From Pseudovibrio japonicus (GTDB lineage: Bacteria > Pseudomonadota > Alphaproteobacteria > Rhizobiales > Stappiaceae), in the NCBI RefSeq assembly GCF_014651595.1, contig NZ_BMXE01000005.1, positions 124,001 to 188,000 on the forward strand: a stretch of 64,000 nucleotides of DNA, written 5' to 3'. Below, one piece after another: positions 16,688 through 25,612 of the stretch. The first letter of the stretch is position 1, and every line of letters begins with the position of its first letter. The translations under genes were made by a program, and so were the position numbers. The notes beneath the pieces are model-generated. The model made no database searches. It had not been told where the DNA came from and saw only the letters and a list, made by a program, of their open reading frames with translations.

Positions 16688-17221
16688 ATGCGCGCCCTTA
16701 TGAACCTGATTAACTCAGTCAATGGCGGGATCGGTAAGACCTGCGCCTGGCTGTCTTTGGGCATTGTTCTTGTCCAGTTTACTGTGGTGGTGATGAGATA
16801 CGTTTTCGGTCTCGGCTCGATCTGGATGCAAGAATCCATCACCTACATGCACGGTTTCCTGTTTATGTTGGCTGCTGCCTATACGCTCAGCGTGGATGGG
16901 CATGTGCGAGTTGACATCTTTTACCGTGATGCACGTCCCCGCTTCAAAGCAATGGTTGATCTGTTCGGTTCAGTCGCCTTCCTTCTTCCGATGTGTGCCG
17001 TGATTGTCTATTGGTCCTGGGGTTATGTGGCCAGTTCATGGGCAATCTGGGAAGGGTCTCAGGAAGCATCAGGCATTCAGGGACGTTATCTCCTGAAGAG
17101 CGCGATCATTGCCTTTGCTGTTCTCGTTGCCCTGCAGGGGCTTGCTATTATTATTCGATGCGTTCTTGCCCTTGGCGGTGACAAGCAGGCGCTCGACTCT
17201 TTCCGTCAGAACCAGGAGTAA
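16688..17221 (+). CDS. TRAP transporter small permease (DctQ family)
   Basis: A 177-residue protein with four predicted membrane spans: TCAWLSLGIVLVQFTVVVMRYV, MLAAAYTL region, VAFLLPMCAVIVYWSW and SAIIAFAVLVALQGLAIII. The family signature regions RYVFGLGSIWMQE and DGHVRVDIFY are present. It forms the integral membrane complex with the large subunit six bases downstream, and uses a sodium gradient in known systems. The 130-base gap from the receptor gene contains the hairpin at 16578-16612. Confidence 0.9.
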   Translation: MRALMNLINSVNGGIGKTCAWLSLGIVLVQFTVVVMRYVFGLGSIWMQESITYMHGFLFMLAAAYTLSVDGHVRVDIFYRDARPRFKAMVDLFGSVAFLLPMCAVIVYWSWGYVASSWAIWEGSQEASGIQGRYLLKSAIIAFAVLVALQGLAIIIRCVLALGGDKQALDSFRQNQE

Positions 17222-17227
17222 ACGGAG

Positions 17228-18808
17228 ATGGATGGACTTCTTCATACTCTTGATATCTTGATGTTCGCGGTTGCCTGCATCTTCTTGCTACTGGGCTTTC
17301 CTGTTGCATTTACGCTTGCCGGTGTCGCACTTATCTTCGCTCTGATTGCAACTCTCCTTGGTGGCAGTGTTACGCTCGGGGCAATTCCAAGCCGAATTTT
17401 CGGCACCATGTCTAACGAAACCCTGATTGCTGTTCCGCTTTTCATCTTTATGGGTGTGATGCTGGAGCGCTCTAAGGTGGCTGAAGAGCTGCTTGAGACC
17501 ATGGGCCGCCTGTTCGGGCGGATGCCGGGTGGTCTGGGCATTTCCGTGACTATTGTGGGTGCGTTGCTTGCTGCTTCTACCGGTATTGTGGGCGCAACCG
17601 TTGTGACCATGGGCCTGTTGTCGCTGCCAACAATGCTGCGTAACGGCTATAATCCGCGTATTGCCTGTGGTTCGATTGCGGCTTCCGGTACGCTTGGCCA
17701 GATTATTCCGCCTTCTATCGTGCTCGTGTTCCTGGCGGACCAGCTGTCTAACGGCTACCAGATTGCACAGCGTGAAATGGGCAATTTTGCTCCAGAGCCG
17801 TTCTCAGTGGGTGACCTTTTCGCAGGTGCGCTTATTCCGGGTCTGGTGCTGGTTGGTTTGTACCTCTGCTATCAGCTGTTTGTTGCGTTTACCCAGCCGC
17901 ACAAGTCTCCGCCTATGCGTAATGAAGGTACGGCGGGGCCAACGCTGAGCCAGATCCTGCATGCGCTGGTTCCGCCAATTGCGCTTATCATTGCGGTTCT
18001 TGGCTCTATTCTTGCTGGTATCGCAACGCCGACTGAAGCGGCTGCTGTTGGTGCCGTGGGTGCGCTGTTGCTGGCTGGCTACCGTATGAAGGAAGATAAG
18101 CCGTGGCCGATTTACATGGCGGTGCTTTCGCTCATTGTTGTGCTGGTGCTGACGTCCTTTATGGATCTGCGCGTTGCGCGTACCGTGATCCCGACAGGTG
18201 ATATGGTAGGTATCTGGGTTGCTGGTGCAGCCTGTGCCGTGCTTGCTTATGGGTTGCTGGTGTCACTGTACCGAGTGTTTGCCGGTAAAGTGCTGGTGCC
18301 TGTGATGCAGTCGACCACACAGATCACCTGTATGGTGTTTGTGATCCTGATCGGCGCGACCTTCTTCTCTTTGATCTTCCGCGATCTTGGTGGTGAAGAG
18401 TTGGTGCGTGAAGCGCTGACCGGTCTGCCTGGTGGTGCGTTGGGTGCGATTATTGCAGTTATGCTTGTGATGTTCGTACTTGGCTTCTTCCTGGACTTCC
18501 TGGAAATCGTGTTCGTGGTTGTGCCGCTTGTTGCACCAATTCTGTTGCAGCTGGAGATGCCTAATGGTGAGCCAATGAACCCAGCGTGGCTGGGTGTGAT
18601 GATGGCTGTGAACCTGCAGACATCGTTCCTGACGCCTCCGTTCGGCTTTGCACTGTTCTACCTGCGCGGTGTTGCTCCTCCGTCTGTGAAGACCTCAGAC
18701 ATCTACCTCGGCATCATCCCGTTTGTTCTCATTCAGGTGCTGATGCTGGTGATCCTGTGGTACCTGCCAGATCTGGCAACATGGCTGCCGAAAGTCATCT
18801 ACGGCTAA
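17228..18808 (+). CDS. TRAP transporter large permease (DctM family)
   Basis: A 526-residue, mostly hydrophobic protein with about 12 or more membrane spans; it is the transport subunit of the tripartite carrier. Typical DctM regions are visible: FPVAFTLAGVALIF, IFMGVMLERSKVAEELLE, GIVGATVVTMGLLSLPTML, ASGTLGQIIPPSIVLVFLAD and, near the end, NLQTSFLTPPFGFALFYLRG. It is longer than the common 425-450 residues because of extra membrane segments in the middle, as in the mannitol/chloroaromatic subgroup that matches the receptor type. CGGAG precedes the ATG. Confidence 0.92.
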   Translation: MDGLLHTLDILMFAVACIFLLLGFPVAFTLAGVALIFALIATLLGGSVTLGAIPSRIFGTMSNETLIAVPLFIFMGVMLERSKVAEELLETMGRLFGRMPGGLGISVTIVGALLAASTGIVGATVVTMGLLSLPTMLRNGYNPRIACGSIAASGTLGQIIPPSIVLVFLADQLSNGYQIAQREMGNFAPEPFSVGDLFAGALIPGLVLVGLYLCYQLFVAFTQPHKSPPMRNEGTAGPTLSQILHALVPPIALIIAVLGSILAGIATPTEAAAVGAVGALLLAGYRMKEDKPWPIYMAVLSLIVVLVLTSFMDLRVARTVIPTGDMVGIWVAGAACAVLAYGLLVSLYRVFAGKVLVPVMQSTTQITCMVFVILIGATFFSLIFRDLGGEELVREALTGLPGGALGAIIAVMLVMFVLGFFLDFLEIVFVVVPLVAPILLQLEMPNGEPMNPAWLGVMMAVNLQTSFLTPPFGFALFYLRGVAPPSVKTSDIYLGIIPFVLIQVLMLVILWYLPDLATWLPKVIYG

Positions 18809-18834
18809 AGGTAGTAATCGATTAGTATTAGTAA

Positions 18835-18863
18835 GGGGCGCGAGTATTCGCGCCCCTTTTTTG
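18835..18863 (+). terminator. terminator of the TRAP operon
   Basis: GGGGCGCG (18835-18842) and CGCGCCCC (18849-18856) form a GC-rich stem with loop AGTATT, followed by seven T residues. Confidence 0.92.
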
Positions 18864-19217
18864 TTGCAGTGCTACTAATCGAAATAAGTGATTCTTTTTT
18901 GAGTTAGTCCAATGTTCTATAAAAAGGAATTTATCCTTATTCAAAAGTATTGGAGCTTGATTTCCCTAGGGTATTTCGCGTGTGCGTGGCAAATATAGTG
19001 CATGTATACCTTAGTCTAGACGTTTTCTAATGTAACGCATTGAAATATCACAGTTTTGCATTGCACAAGTGCGTAAGGTTGCAATGCGCAATAAATAAAA
19101 CCAATTAAAAAAGCTTCTGTATCTTGCTAAGACTCAGTGCAGGGGAGGAGCTCGCAGGTGGAGGACTTGCGAGGCGAGGCTACTAGTCTTTCGTATTCCT
19201 CAGAGTAAACAGGCAGA
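18864..19217. other. intergenic region upstream of the acyl-CoA ligase/ABC operon
   Basis: AT-rich and without a credible gene. It contains the 8-base palindrome GTCTAGAC at 19014-19021 and presumably the operon promoter, which could not be placed with confidence. Confidence 0.4.
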
Positions 19218-19242
19218 CCAAAGGTCCTTTGGTGACCTTTGG
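19218..19242 (+). promoter_or_regulatory. perfect inverted repeat in the operon leader
   Basis: CCAAAGGTC (19218-19226) and GACCTTTGG (19234-19242) are perfect 9-base arms around CTTTGGT, ending 17 bases before the ligase start codon and just upstream of its ribosome site. It could be an operator or a leader hairpin that controls translation. No regulator gene is adjacent. Confidence 0.5.
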
Positions 19243-19259
19243 CGAGAGGTGATGGAAAG

Positions 19260-21242
19260 ATGCAGGTGCCTCCGTCAGCGGGTATGGATACATTCCCGCA
19301 GTTGCTTATTCGGAATGCGCGGGATTGGGGGGATCGGCCCGCGTATCGAGAGAAGGACCTCGGGATCTGGCAGAGCTGGACCTGGCGCGAGGTTCTGGAA
19401 GAAGTGCGCAAGCTTTCCCTTGGGCTCAAAAGCCTTGGGTGTAAGGAAGGCGACAAGGTTGCGGTGATTGGTGCAAACCGTCCGCACCTTTATTGGGTTT
19501 TTGCAGCGGTACAGGCCTTAGGTGGTGTTCCGATCCCGGTCTATTCTGACTCAGTGGCCGAAGAGATTGCTTATGTTCTTGGTCATGCAGAGGTTCGCTT
19601 TGCTGTTGCTGAGGATCAGGAGCAGGTTGATAAGCTGCTTGAGATGTCCGAGAAGCTGCCGCTGCTTGAGCACATCATTTATGAAGACCCTAAAGGTCTG
19701 CGTGACTACGACCACACCAGTCTTCATCGTTATTTGAGCGTTCAGGAAGCCGGACAGGCGCTGCTCGATACTGATGAGCAGACTGCCAATGAGTGGTTTG
19801 AAGCTGTCAACGCAGGCAAGCGTGAAGACATTGCTGTGATCCTTTACACCTCCGGTACGACTGGTCGTCCCAAAGGGGTGATGCTGACCTTCAAGAATCT
19901 GATCGTTGCAGTCGAGAACGCGAACAAGTTCGATAATCTGGATGAAAACGCGGATACTGTTGCCTACCTGCCAATGGCATGGGTTGGCGACCACGTGTTC
20001 TCCTACGCCCAGTGCCTTACGGCTGGCTATTGCGTGAACTGTCCTGAGGGGCCTGAGACGGTTTCAATCGACCGTAAGGAAATCGCACCAACATACATGT
20101 TTGCGCCGCCTCGCGTATTTGAGGGCATGCTGACGCACATCATGGTTCGCATGGAAGATGCGAGCAAGATGAAGAAGAAGCTGTTCGACTACTTCCTCGA
20201 TTATGCCAATCAGGTTGGCGAGCGCATTTTGAACGGAGACAAGGTTTCTCTGTTTGCGCGTATGAAGTACGCGGTTGGTGAGTTCTGCGTTTATGGTCCG
20301 CTGAAGAACGAGATGGGTTTTTCCCGTGTTCGGGTGGCGTACACGGCGGGTGAAGCGATCGGGCCTGAGATCTTCAAGTTCTATCGTTCGATTGGCTTGA
20401 ACCTGAAGCAGCTTTACGGCCAGACAGAATCCTCCGTGTTCATTACCTCTCAGCCAGACGGTCAGATCTATGCGGATACGGTTGGCGTTCCTATGCCAGA
20501 CGTTGAGGTGAAGATCGCTGACAGTGGTGAGGTTATGTATCGCTCTCCGGGTGCGTTCCTTGGTTATTACAAGAACGATGACGCGACCAAGGATACCAAA
20601 ACCGAGGAAGGTTGGGTTCACACGGGTGACGCAGGCATGTTCCTTGATAACGGTCACCTGAAGATCATCGACCGTGCGAAGGACGTGGGCAAGCTGAATG
20701 ATGGCTCCATGTTTGCGCCGAAATACATCGAGAACAAACTGAAGTTCTTCCCGAACATCAAAGAGGCTGTGACCTTCGGGAATGAGCGCGATTATGTTTG
20801 TGCCTTCGTGAACATTGATCTTGTTGCGGTTGGCAACTGGGCGGAGCGTAACAACATTGCTTACGCCTCCTATCAGGAACTTGCTGCGCATCCAGAGGTT
20901 TACAAGACAATCCAGAGCCATGTGGATCAGGTGAACAAGGATCTTTCGCAAGAGCCGATGATGGCTGGTGCCCAGATCAAACGCTTCCTTGTTTTGCATA
21001 AAGAACTGGACCCGGATGATGGCGAGCTGACACGTACTCAGAAAGTACGTCGTAACTTCGTTGCCGATCGTTATGCGCCTTTGATTGAAGCGTTTTATGC
21101 CGGCGAGACCTCCAAGCATGTGGTGACTGAGGTGACTTTTGAAGATGGTCGTCAAGGTACGATCGAAGCCACTGTCGAGATCCGGGAGATGGACACTTAT
21201 CGTACTGATGCAATGTCCGCGATTGGGGAGGCGGCAGAATGA
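19260..21242 (+). CDS. AMP-binding long-chain-type acyl-CoA ligase
   Basis: About 660 residues from ATG 19260, which has GAGAGGTGA upstream; a TTG at 19239 would add seven residues but falls in the leader hairpin. It is an ANL-superfamily ligase: P-loop ILYTSGTTGRPKGVML, A4/A5 motifs YTAGEAIGPEIF and KQLYGQTESS, A7/A8 GWVHTGDAGMFLDNGHLKIIDR. It would convert a carboxylic acid, ATP and CoA into the acyl-CoA. Its stop overlaps the next start (ATGA), so it is coupled to the Liv-type ABC genes. This suggests that acids are imported by the transporter and activated by this enzyme; the substrate could be fatty or aromatic. Confidence 0.9.
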   Translation: MQVPPSAGMDTFPQLLIRNARDWGDRPAYREKDLGIWQSWTWREVLEEVRKLSLGLKSLGCKEGDKVAVIGANRPHLYWVFAAVQALGGVPIPVYSDSVAEEIAYVLGHAEVRFAVAEDQEQVDKLLEMSEKLPLLEHIIYEDPKGLRDYDHTSLHRYLSVQEAGQALLDTDEQTANEWFEAVNAGKREDIAVILYTSGTTGRPKGVMLTFKNLIVAVENANKFDNLDENADTVAYLPMAWVGDHVFSYAQCLTAGYCVNCPEGPETVSIDRKEIAPTYMFAPPRVFEGMLTHIMVRMEDASKMKKKLFDYFLDYANQVGERILNGDKVSLFARMKYAVGEFCVYGPLKNEMGFSRVRVAYTAGEAIGPEIFKFYRSIGLNLKQLYGQTESSVFITSQPDGQIYADTVGVPMPDVEVKIADSGEVMYRSPGAFLGYYKNDDATKDTKTEEGWVHTGDAGMFLDNGHLKIIDRAKDVGKLNDGSMFAPKYIENKLKFFPNIKEAVTFGNERDYVCAFVNIDLVAVGNWAERNNIAYASYQELAAHPEVYKTIQSHVDQVNKDLSQEPMMAGAQIKRFLVLHKELDPDDGELTRTQKVRRNFVADRYAPLIEAFYAGETSKHVVTEVTFEDGRQGTIEATVEIREMDTYRTDAMSAIGEAAE

Positions 21243-22057
21243 CTGTAATGGATCCAACGCTCGAAGAGGTCAAAAGACGGGCCGAGGAGCGCGAGGTTTT
21301 GCTGGATCTTGAGAATGTTTCTCTCTCCTTTGGCGGCGTTAAGGCAATCACGAATATCTCCTTCAACATCAAGAAGGGCGAAATTCGCGCAATCATCGGT
21401 CCCAATGGTGCTGGCAAGACGTCCATGCTCAATGTGATCAATGGTTTTTACCAGCCACAGGAAGGTGTGATCACCTTCAACGGCGAAAAGCGCAGTTCCA
21501 TGAAACCGCACCTTGCGGTTAGTCAGGGTATTGCTCGCACGTTCCAGAACGTTGCTTTGTTCAAGGGCATGTCCACGCTGGACAACATCATGGCGGGACG
21601 GGCAACGCGGATGAAGCGGAACATGTTCTGGCAGATGCTCTATTGGGGCCCTGCACAGCGGGAAGAGATTGAGCACCGCAAGAAGGTCGAGGAGATCATC
21701 GACTTCCTCGAAATCCAACATATCCGTCGCACACCTGTGGGTACGCTTCCATACGGCTTGCAAAAGCGTGTTGAGCTTGCTCGCGCGTTGGCGATGGAGC
21801 CAGAACTGCTGCTGCTCGATGAGCCGATGGCAGGGATGAATTTGGAAGAGAAAGAGGACATGAGCCGCTTCATTCTTGATGTGAATGATCAGCTCGGCAC
21901 CACGATTGCTCTGATTGAGCATGACATGGGTGTTGTGATGGACCTTTCTGATCGTGTCGTTGTTTTGGACTATGGCCGCAAAATCGCTGATGGCGTGCCA
22001 GAAGAAGTGCAAAGCAATCAAGAAGTCATTGATGCCTATCTGGGCCTCTCACACTAG
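21239..22057 (+). CDS. branched-chain-type ABC transporter ATPase (LivG-like)
   Basis: A 272-residue ABC ATPase. Walker A GPNGAGKTSML near residue 60, Q-loop ARTFQNVALFKGMS, a somewhat altered signature region LPYGLQKRVELARALA, Walker B LLLLDEPMAGMN and H-loop IALIEHDMGVVMDLSDR. The GMN after the Walker B and the C-terminal EVQSNQEVIDAYLG are LivG hallmarks. It starts four bases inside the end of the ligase gene. It pairs with the LivF-like ATPase at 25613 to power the two permeases between them. Confidence 0.92.
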   Translation: MTVMDPTLEEVKRRAEEREVLLDLENVSLSFGGVKAITNISFNIKKGEIRAIIGPNGAGKTSMLNVINGFYQPQEGVITFNGEKRSSMKPHLAVSQGIARTFQNVALFKGMSTLDNIMAGRATRMKRNMFWQMLYWGPAQREEIEHRKKVEEIIDFLEIQHIRRTPVGTLPYGLQKRVELARALAMEPELLLLDEPMAGMNLEEKEDMSRFILDVNDQLGTTIALIEHDMGVVMDLSDRVVVLDYGRKIADGVPEEVQSNQEVIDAYLGLSH

Positions 22058-22067
22058 GGAGCTCCCC

Positions 22068-23051
22068 ATGGAAACGCTTTACAGTGTATTTATTGATCCA
22101 TTCGTTCAGATGTTCGAACTGCCGGACTTCTTTCTGCAGGTTTTGTGGGAAGGGTTGGTCTCCGGCGTTCTTTATTCTCTGATCGCACTTGGTTTCGTTC
22201 TTATCTTTAAGTCCTCGCGCATCTTCAACTTTGCGCAGGGTATTATGGTTGTGTTTGCGGCGCTGTCTTTGGTGGGCTTGCACTCCTTCCTGGTTCCGTT
22301 CGTGGGCAACGAGTTTGTTGCTGCTGCAATCGCGATGCCGCTTACTCTGGGCATTATGTATGCCTTGGCGATGGGCGTGGAGCGCATGGTGCTTCGTCCG
22401 CTTGTTGGTCAGCCGGATATCATTTTGTTCATGGCGACCATCGGGATCACCATGTTCCTCATCGGGTTCGGCGAGTTCGTGTTCGGTGGTGAAAACAAGG
22501 TGATGATCACCGAAGCGCTTGGTATTCCAACTGGTTCTATTGAGTTTGAACCGTTTGGCGGCTTCCTGCTTCTGGAAGAAAAAGATGTGTTTGCGGTCGT
22601 CATGGCGATTGTGCTGGTGGTCAGCTTGTTGGTGTTCCTCAACAAATCCGCCATGGGCCGTGCGATCCGTGCGCTGGGGGATGATCATACTGCGGCTCTG
22701 TCGGTGGGTATCTCTCTCAGCACCATCTGGGTTCTGGTCTGGTTCATTGCGGGTGTGATTGCGCTTGCCACCGGTATTGTCTGGGGTGCCCGTGCAGGTG
22801 TGTCCTTTGCTCTGGAAGTGATCGCCTACAAGGCACTGCCGGTGTTGATGCTTGGTGGTCTGGAATCGGTCTCGGGTGCCATTATTGGCGGTATCGCAAT
22901 CGGTCTTCTTGAGAAAATCTTCGAAATTTATTGGGGCCAACCCCTGTTTGGTGGCAACACCGAAACCTGGTTCGCCTTCATCTTTGCTTTGATTGTTCTG
23001 CTGTTCCGTCCGCAAGGGCTGTTCGGTGAAAAAATCATCGAGCGCGTGTAA
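22068..23051 (+). CDS. branched-chain-type ABC transporter permease (LivH-like)
   Basis: A 327-residue membrane protein from ATG 22068, ten bases after the LivG-like stop and preceded by AGGGAGC. About eight membrane spans; the LivH signature region GLVSGVLYSLIALGFVLIFKSSRIFNFAQG lies at residues 25-54, and the EAA-like loop and GGLESVSGAIIGGIAIGLLEKI are near the C-terminus. It forms the translocation pore with the next gene. Longer than E. coli LivH by about 20 residues, as is common for the aromatic/amide-type members. Confidence 0.92.
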   Translation: METLYSVFIDPFVQMFELPDFFLQVLWEGLVSGVLYSLIALGFVLIFKSSRIFNFAQGIMVVFAALSLVGLHSFLVPFVGNEFVAAAIAMPLTLGIMYALAMGVERMVLRPLVGQPDIILFMATIGITMFLIGFGEFVFGGENKVMITEALGIPTGSIEFEPFGGFLLLEEKDVFAVVMAIVLVVSLLVFLNKSAMGRAIRALGDDHTAALSVGISLSTIWVLVWFIAGVIALATGIVWGARAGVSFALEVIAYKALPVLMLGGLESVSGAIIGGIAIGLLEKIFEIYWGQPLFGGNTETWFAFIFALIVLLFRPQGLFGEKIIERV

Positions 23052-23062
23052 GGGGGCCTGCC

Positions 23063-24139
23063 GTGTTTTACAGAACTTCTGGTCAGTTCAAAACGACTTA
23101 CGAAAGCGATCAGGCGCTCTTCCCAATCAAGCAGGACATGTTCTTGCTGGTTGTGATCCTTGCGATCATGTATGCGATCTTTCCGATGTTTGCGTCGGAG
23201 TTCACCTACAAGGCTCTGCTTGTGCCGGTGCTGATTTATTCTCTGGCCTCGCTTGGCCTGAATATTCTGACAGGATATGCAGGTCAGCTCTCGTTGGGTA
23301 CCGCAGGCTTCATGGGTGTTGGCGCTTATGCTTGCTACAAGATCACTACGATCTTCCCCGAAATGAACATCATTATTGCGCTGTTCCTTTCCGGGTTCTT
23401 CTCGGCGGCGGTTGGGGTTGCGTTTGGTCTACCGTCATTGCGGATCAAGGGGTTTTACCTTGCGATTGCAACGCTTGCTTCGCAGTTCTTTCTGGTGTGG
23501 CTCTTTGAGAAGTGGGCGTGGCTTTACAACTACAATGCATCTGGCGCGATTGAAGTGCGTACCATGGACATCTTCGGTCTTGTTGTGACTGGCCCGACTG
23601 CGTCGCCCATGGTCCAGTACTACTTCGTCCTTGGTATTGTCTCGGTTGTGACCTTTGCGATGATCAACGTTACACGCGGCCGTTATGGCCGTACGTGGAA
23701 GGCTGTTCGCGATATGGATATTGCGGCGGAGCTGGTGGGCATCAATCTGATGCGTGCAAAGCTTTCGGCCTTTGCGGTCAGCTCTTATATCGTCGGTATT
23801 GCCGGTGCGTTGATGGTGTTCTTCTGGAAGGGCGCTGCTGAACCGAACCTCTTTGATATTCCAATGAGTTTCCAGATCGTCTTCATCGCGATCATTGGTG
23901 GTCTTGGCAGTGTGATGGGCAACTTCCTGGGGGCGATACTGATCGTGGCTCTGCCGGTTGTTTTGGGCCTGTTACCTGAACTTCTTGGTCTGACCATTGG
24001 TTCTGCCACCATGGAACACGTCAACGTTATGGTGGTTGGTTCACTCATTATCATGTTCTTGATTGTTGAGCCTCACGGTCTGGCGCGGTTCTGGGCGCTT
24101 ATTCGTGAAAAGCTCATTATTTGGCCATTCCCTCACTAA
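23063..24139 (+). CDS. branched-chain-type ABC transporter permease (LivM-like)
   Basis: A 358-residue membrane protein starting at GTG 23063 with AAGGGGG upstream, 11 bases after the LivH-like stop. LivM hallmarks: SLASLGLNILTGYAGQLSLGTAGFMGVGAYA (about residues 56-86), LPSLRIKGFYLAIATLASQF, and GGLGSVMGNFLGAILIVALP. Around ten predicted membrane spans. Second half of the membrane channel. Confidence 0.92.
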   Translation: MFYRTSGQFKTTYESDQALFPIKQDMFLLVVILAIMYAIFPMFASEFTYKALLVPVLIYSLASLGLNILTGYAGQLSLGTAGFMGVGAYACYKITTIFPEMNIIIALFLSGFFSAAVGVAFGLPSLRIKGFYLAIATLASQFFLVWLFEKWAWLYNYNASGAIEVRTMDIFGLVVTGPTASPMVQYYFVLGIVSVVTFAMINVTRGRYGRTWKAVRDMDIAAELVGINLMRAKLSAFAVSSYIVGIAGALMVFFWKGAAEPNLFDIPMSFQIVFIAIIGGLGSVMGNFLGAILIVALPVVLGLLPELLGLTIGSATMEHVNVMVVGSLIIMFLIVEPHGLARFWALIREKLIIWPFPH

Positions 24140-24211
24140 TTAAGAACTGCGGGAGCAGCTGGGGAATAGAGGAAATGGCCCGCGGTGGGAGCCGCAAATG
24201 TGGAGGAAAAT

Positions 24212-25525
24212 ATGAAACACTTTGCGAATTTTAGTAAGGTCGTTGCAGCAGGTGCTCTTGCAGTCGCTATGAGCTCGGCTGCGATGGCAGCGGACGGTCT
24301 TAACTTTCCAAACCTGACATACCGGACAGGCCCATTTGCGGGTACTGGTACTCCGATCATGAACGGTCAGCGTGATTATATGCTGATGCTGAACGAGCGT
24401 GACGGCGGTATCGGTGGTGTGCCGGTTGACTACATTGAGTGTGAAACCGGCTACAACACCAACAAAGGCGTTGAGTGCTACGAGAAGACCAAGGGCGACG
24501 CACTCGTCACACAGCCATGGTCTACCGGCATCACCTTGCAGGTTATGCCGCGCACCAATGTTGACCGTATTCCAATTCTGGCACCGGGCTATGGTTTCTC
24601 GCCTATGTCAGACGGGAATACCTTTGCCTGGGCGTTTAACCCGCCTGTGTCCTACTGGGACGGGGCTTACATGATCCTCGACTATATTGCCAAGGGTGAC
24701 ATGTCTTCGCTGAAGGGTAAGAAGATTGTTCTTCTGCACCTTGACCATCCGTTCGGCAAAGAGCCAATTCCGCTTCTGCAAAAGCTCTCCGAAATGCATG
24801 GCTTTGAGCTGGTTCCAGTTCCAGTTGGTCTGAAAGAAATGCAGAACCAGTCTGCACAGTGGCTGCAGATCCGCCGCGAGCGTCCAGACAACGTCGTGAT
24901 GTGGGGTTGGGGTGCTATGAACGCCGGTGCGATCACCGAAGCGGTTAAGACCCGTTACCCAATTGAAAACTTCATCGGGATCTGGTGGTCTGGATCGGAC
25001 GCAGATTTGCAGAACGTTGGGGCAAAGGCGAAGGGCTATAAGTCCATCAGCTTCAATGTTCCAGGCAACTACCCTGTGATGGATGACATCCGCAAGCATG
25101 TTGTTTCCAAAGGCAAGTCGCATGTCAAATCTGATGCGGACCTGGACACCGTGTTCTACCAGCGCGGAATTATCCTGTCTCTCTATCTGGCTGAAGCTGC
25201 AAAAACGGCTCAGGAGCACTTTGGTGTGAAGAACATCAACCCAGAGCAGCTGCGTTGGGGCCTTGAGAACCTGAACATCACCGAAGCTCGCCTTGAAGAG
25301 CTGGGTATGAAGGGCATGACCCCGCCACTGCAGATGGGGTGTGACAACCATACCGGCCATGCGGGCGCGTGGATGCTTGAGTGGAATGGCGAAGAGTTCG
25401 TGCGCGTAAGCGACATGCTGAAGCCGGACCGTGAGCTGATCAAGCCACTTGAGCTGGAGAAAGCTGCAGAATACGCGAAGAACAATGCTCCTTGGCCGGG
25501 TCGTGGCGACCTTGCCTGTAACTAA
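24212..25525 (+). CDS. branched-chain-type ABC transporter substrate-binding protein
   Basis: From ATG 24212, with GTGGAGGAAAAT upstream, it encodes 437 residues. The signal peptide is residues 1-26 (KVVAAGALAVAMSSAAMA). The mature protein is a type I periplasmic binding protein of the LivK-like group but longer (about 410 residues, compared with about 350), with regions VDYIECETGYNTNKGVECYEK and GWGAMNAGAITEAVKTRYP. This longer form is the one that accompanies acyl-CoA ligases in alpha- and betaproteobacteria, rather than classical leucine receptors. Several Cys in the C-terminal part could form disulfides. Ligand not determinable. Confidence 0.9.
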   Translation: MKHFANFSKVVAAGALAVAMSSAAMAADGLNFPNLTYRTGPFAGTGTPIMNGQRDYMLMLNERDGGIGGVPVDYIECETGYNTNKGVECYEKTKGDALVTQPWSTGITLQVMPRTNVDRIPILAPGYGFSPMSDGNTFAWAFNPPVSYWDGAYMILDYIAKGDMSSLKGKKIVLLHLDHPFGKEPIPLLQKLSEMHGFELVPVPVGLKEMQNQSAQWLQIRRERPDNVVMWGWGAMNAGAITEAVKTRYPIENFIGIWWSGSDADLQNVGAKAKGYKSISFNVPGNYPVMDDIRKHVVSKGKSHVKSDADLDTVFYQRGIILSLYLAEAAKTAQEHFGVKNINPEQLRWGLENLNITEARLEELGMKGMTPPLQMGCDNHTGHAGAWMLEWNGEEFVRVSDMLKPDRELIKPLELEKAAEYAKNNAPWPGRGDLACN

Positions 25526-25612
25526 GCATTTGTAAAATGGTCGGGCGCTTCGGTGCCCGTCCATCTCTACCAATTCAAACATTCGGAATGTTCGCAGGCT
25601 AAGGCTGATCTC

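Noticed and set aside
20064..21257. 397-codon open frame on the minus strand
   Set aside because: Antisense of the acyl-CoA ligase, whose ATP loop and other motifs are certain.
22026..23015. 329-codon open frame on the minus strand
   Set aside because: Antisense of the LivH-like permease; composition is polar (His, Gln, Asn-rich), typical of a mirrored membrane protein gene.
24212..25525. Leucine-specific receptor for the Liv-type transporter
   Set aside because: Longer than LivK and coupled to acyl-CoA ligases, so an amino-acid substrate is not supported.
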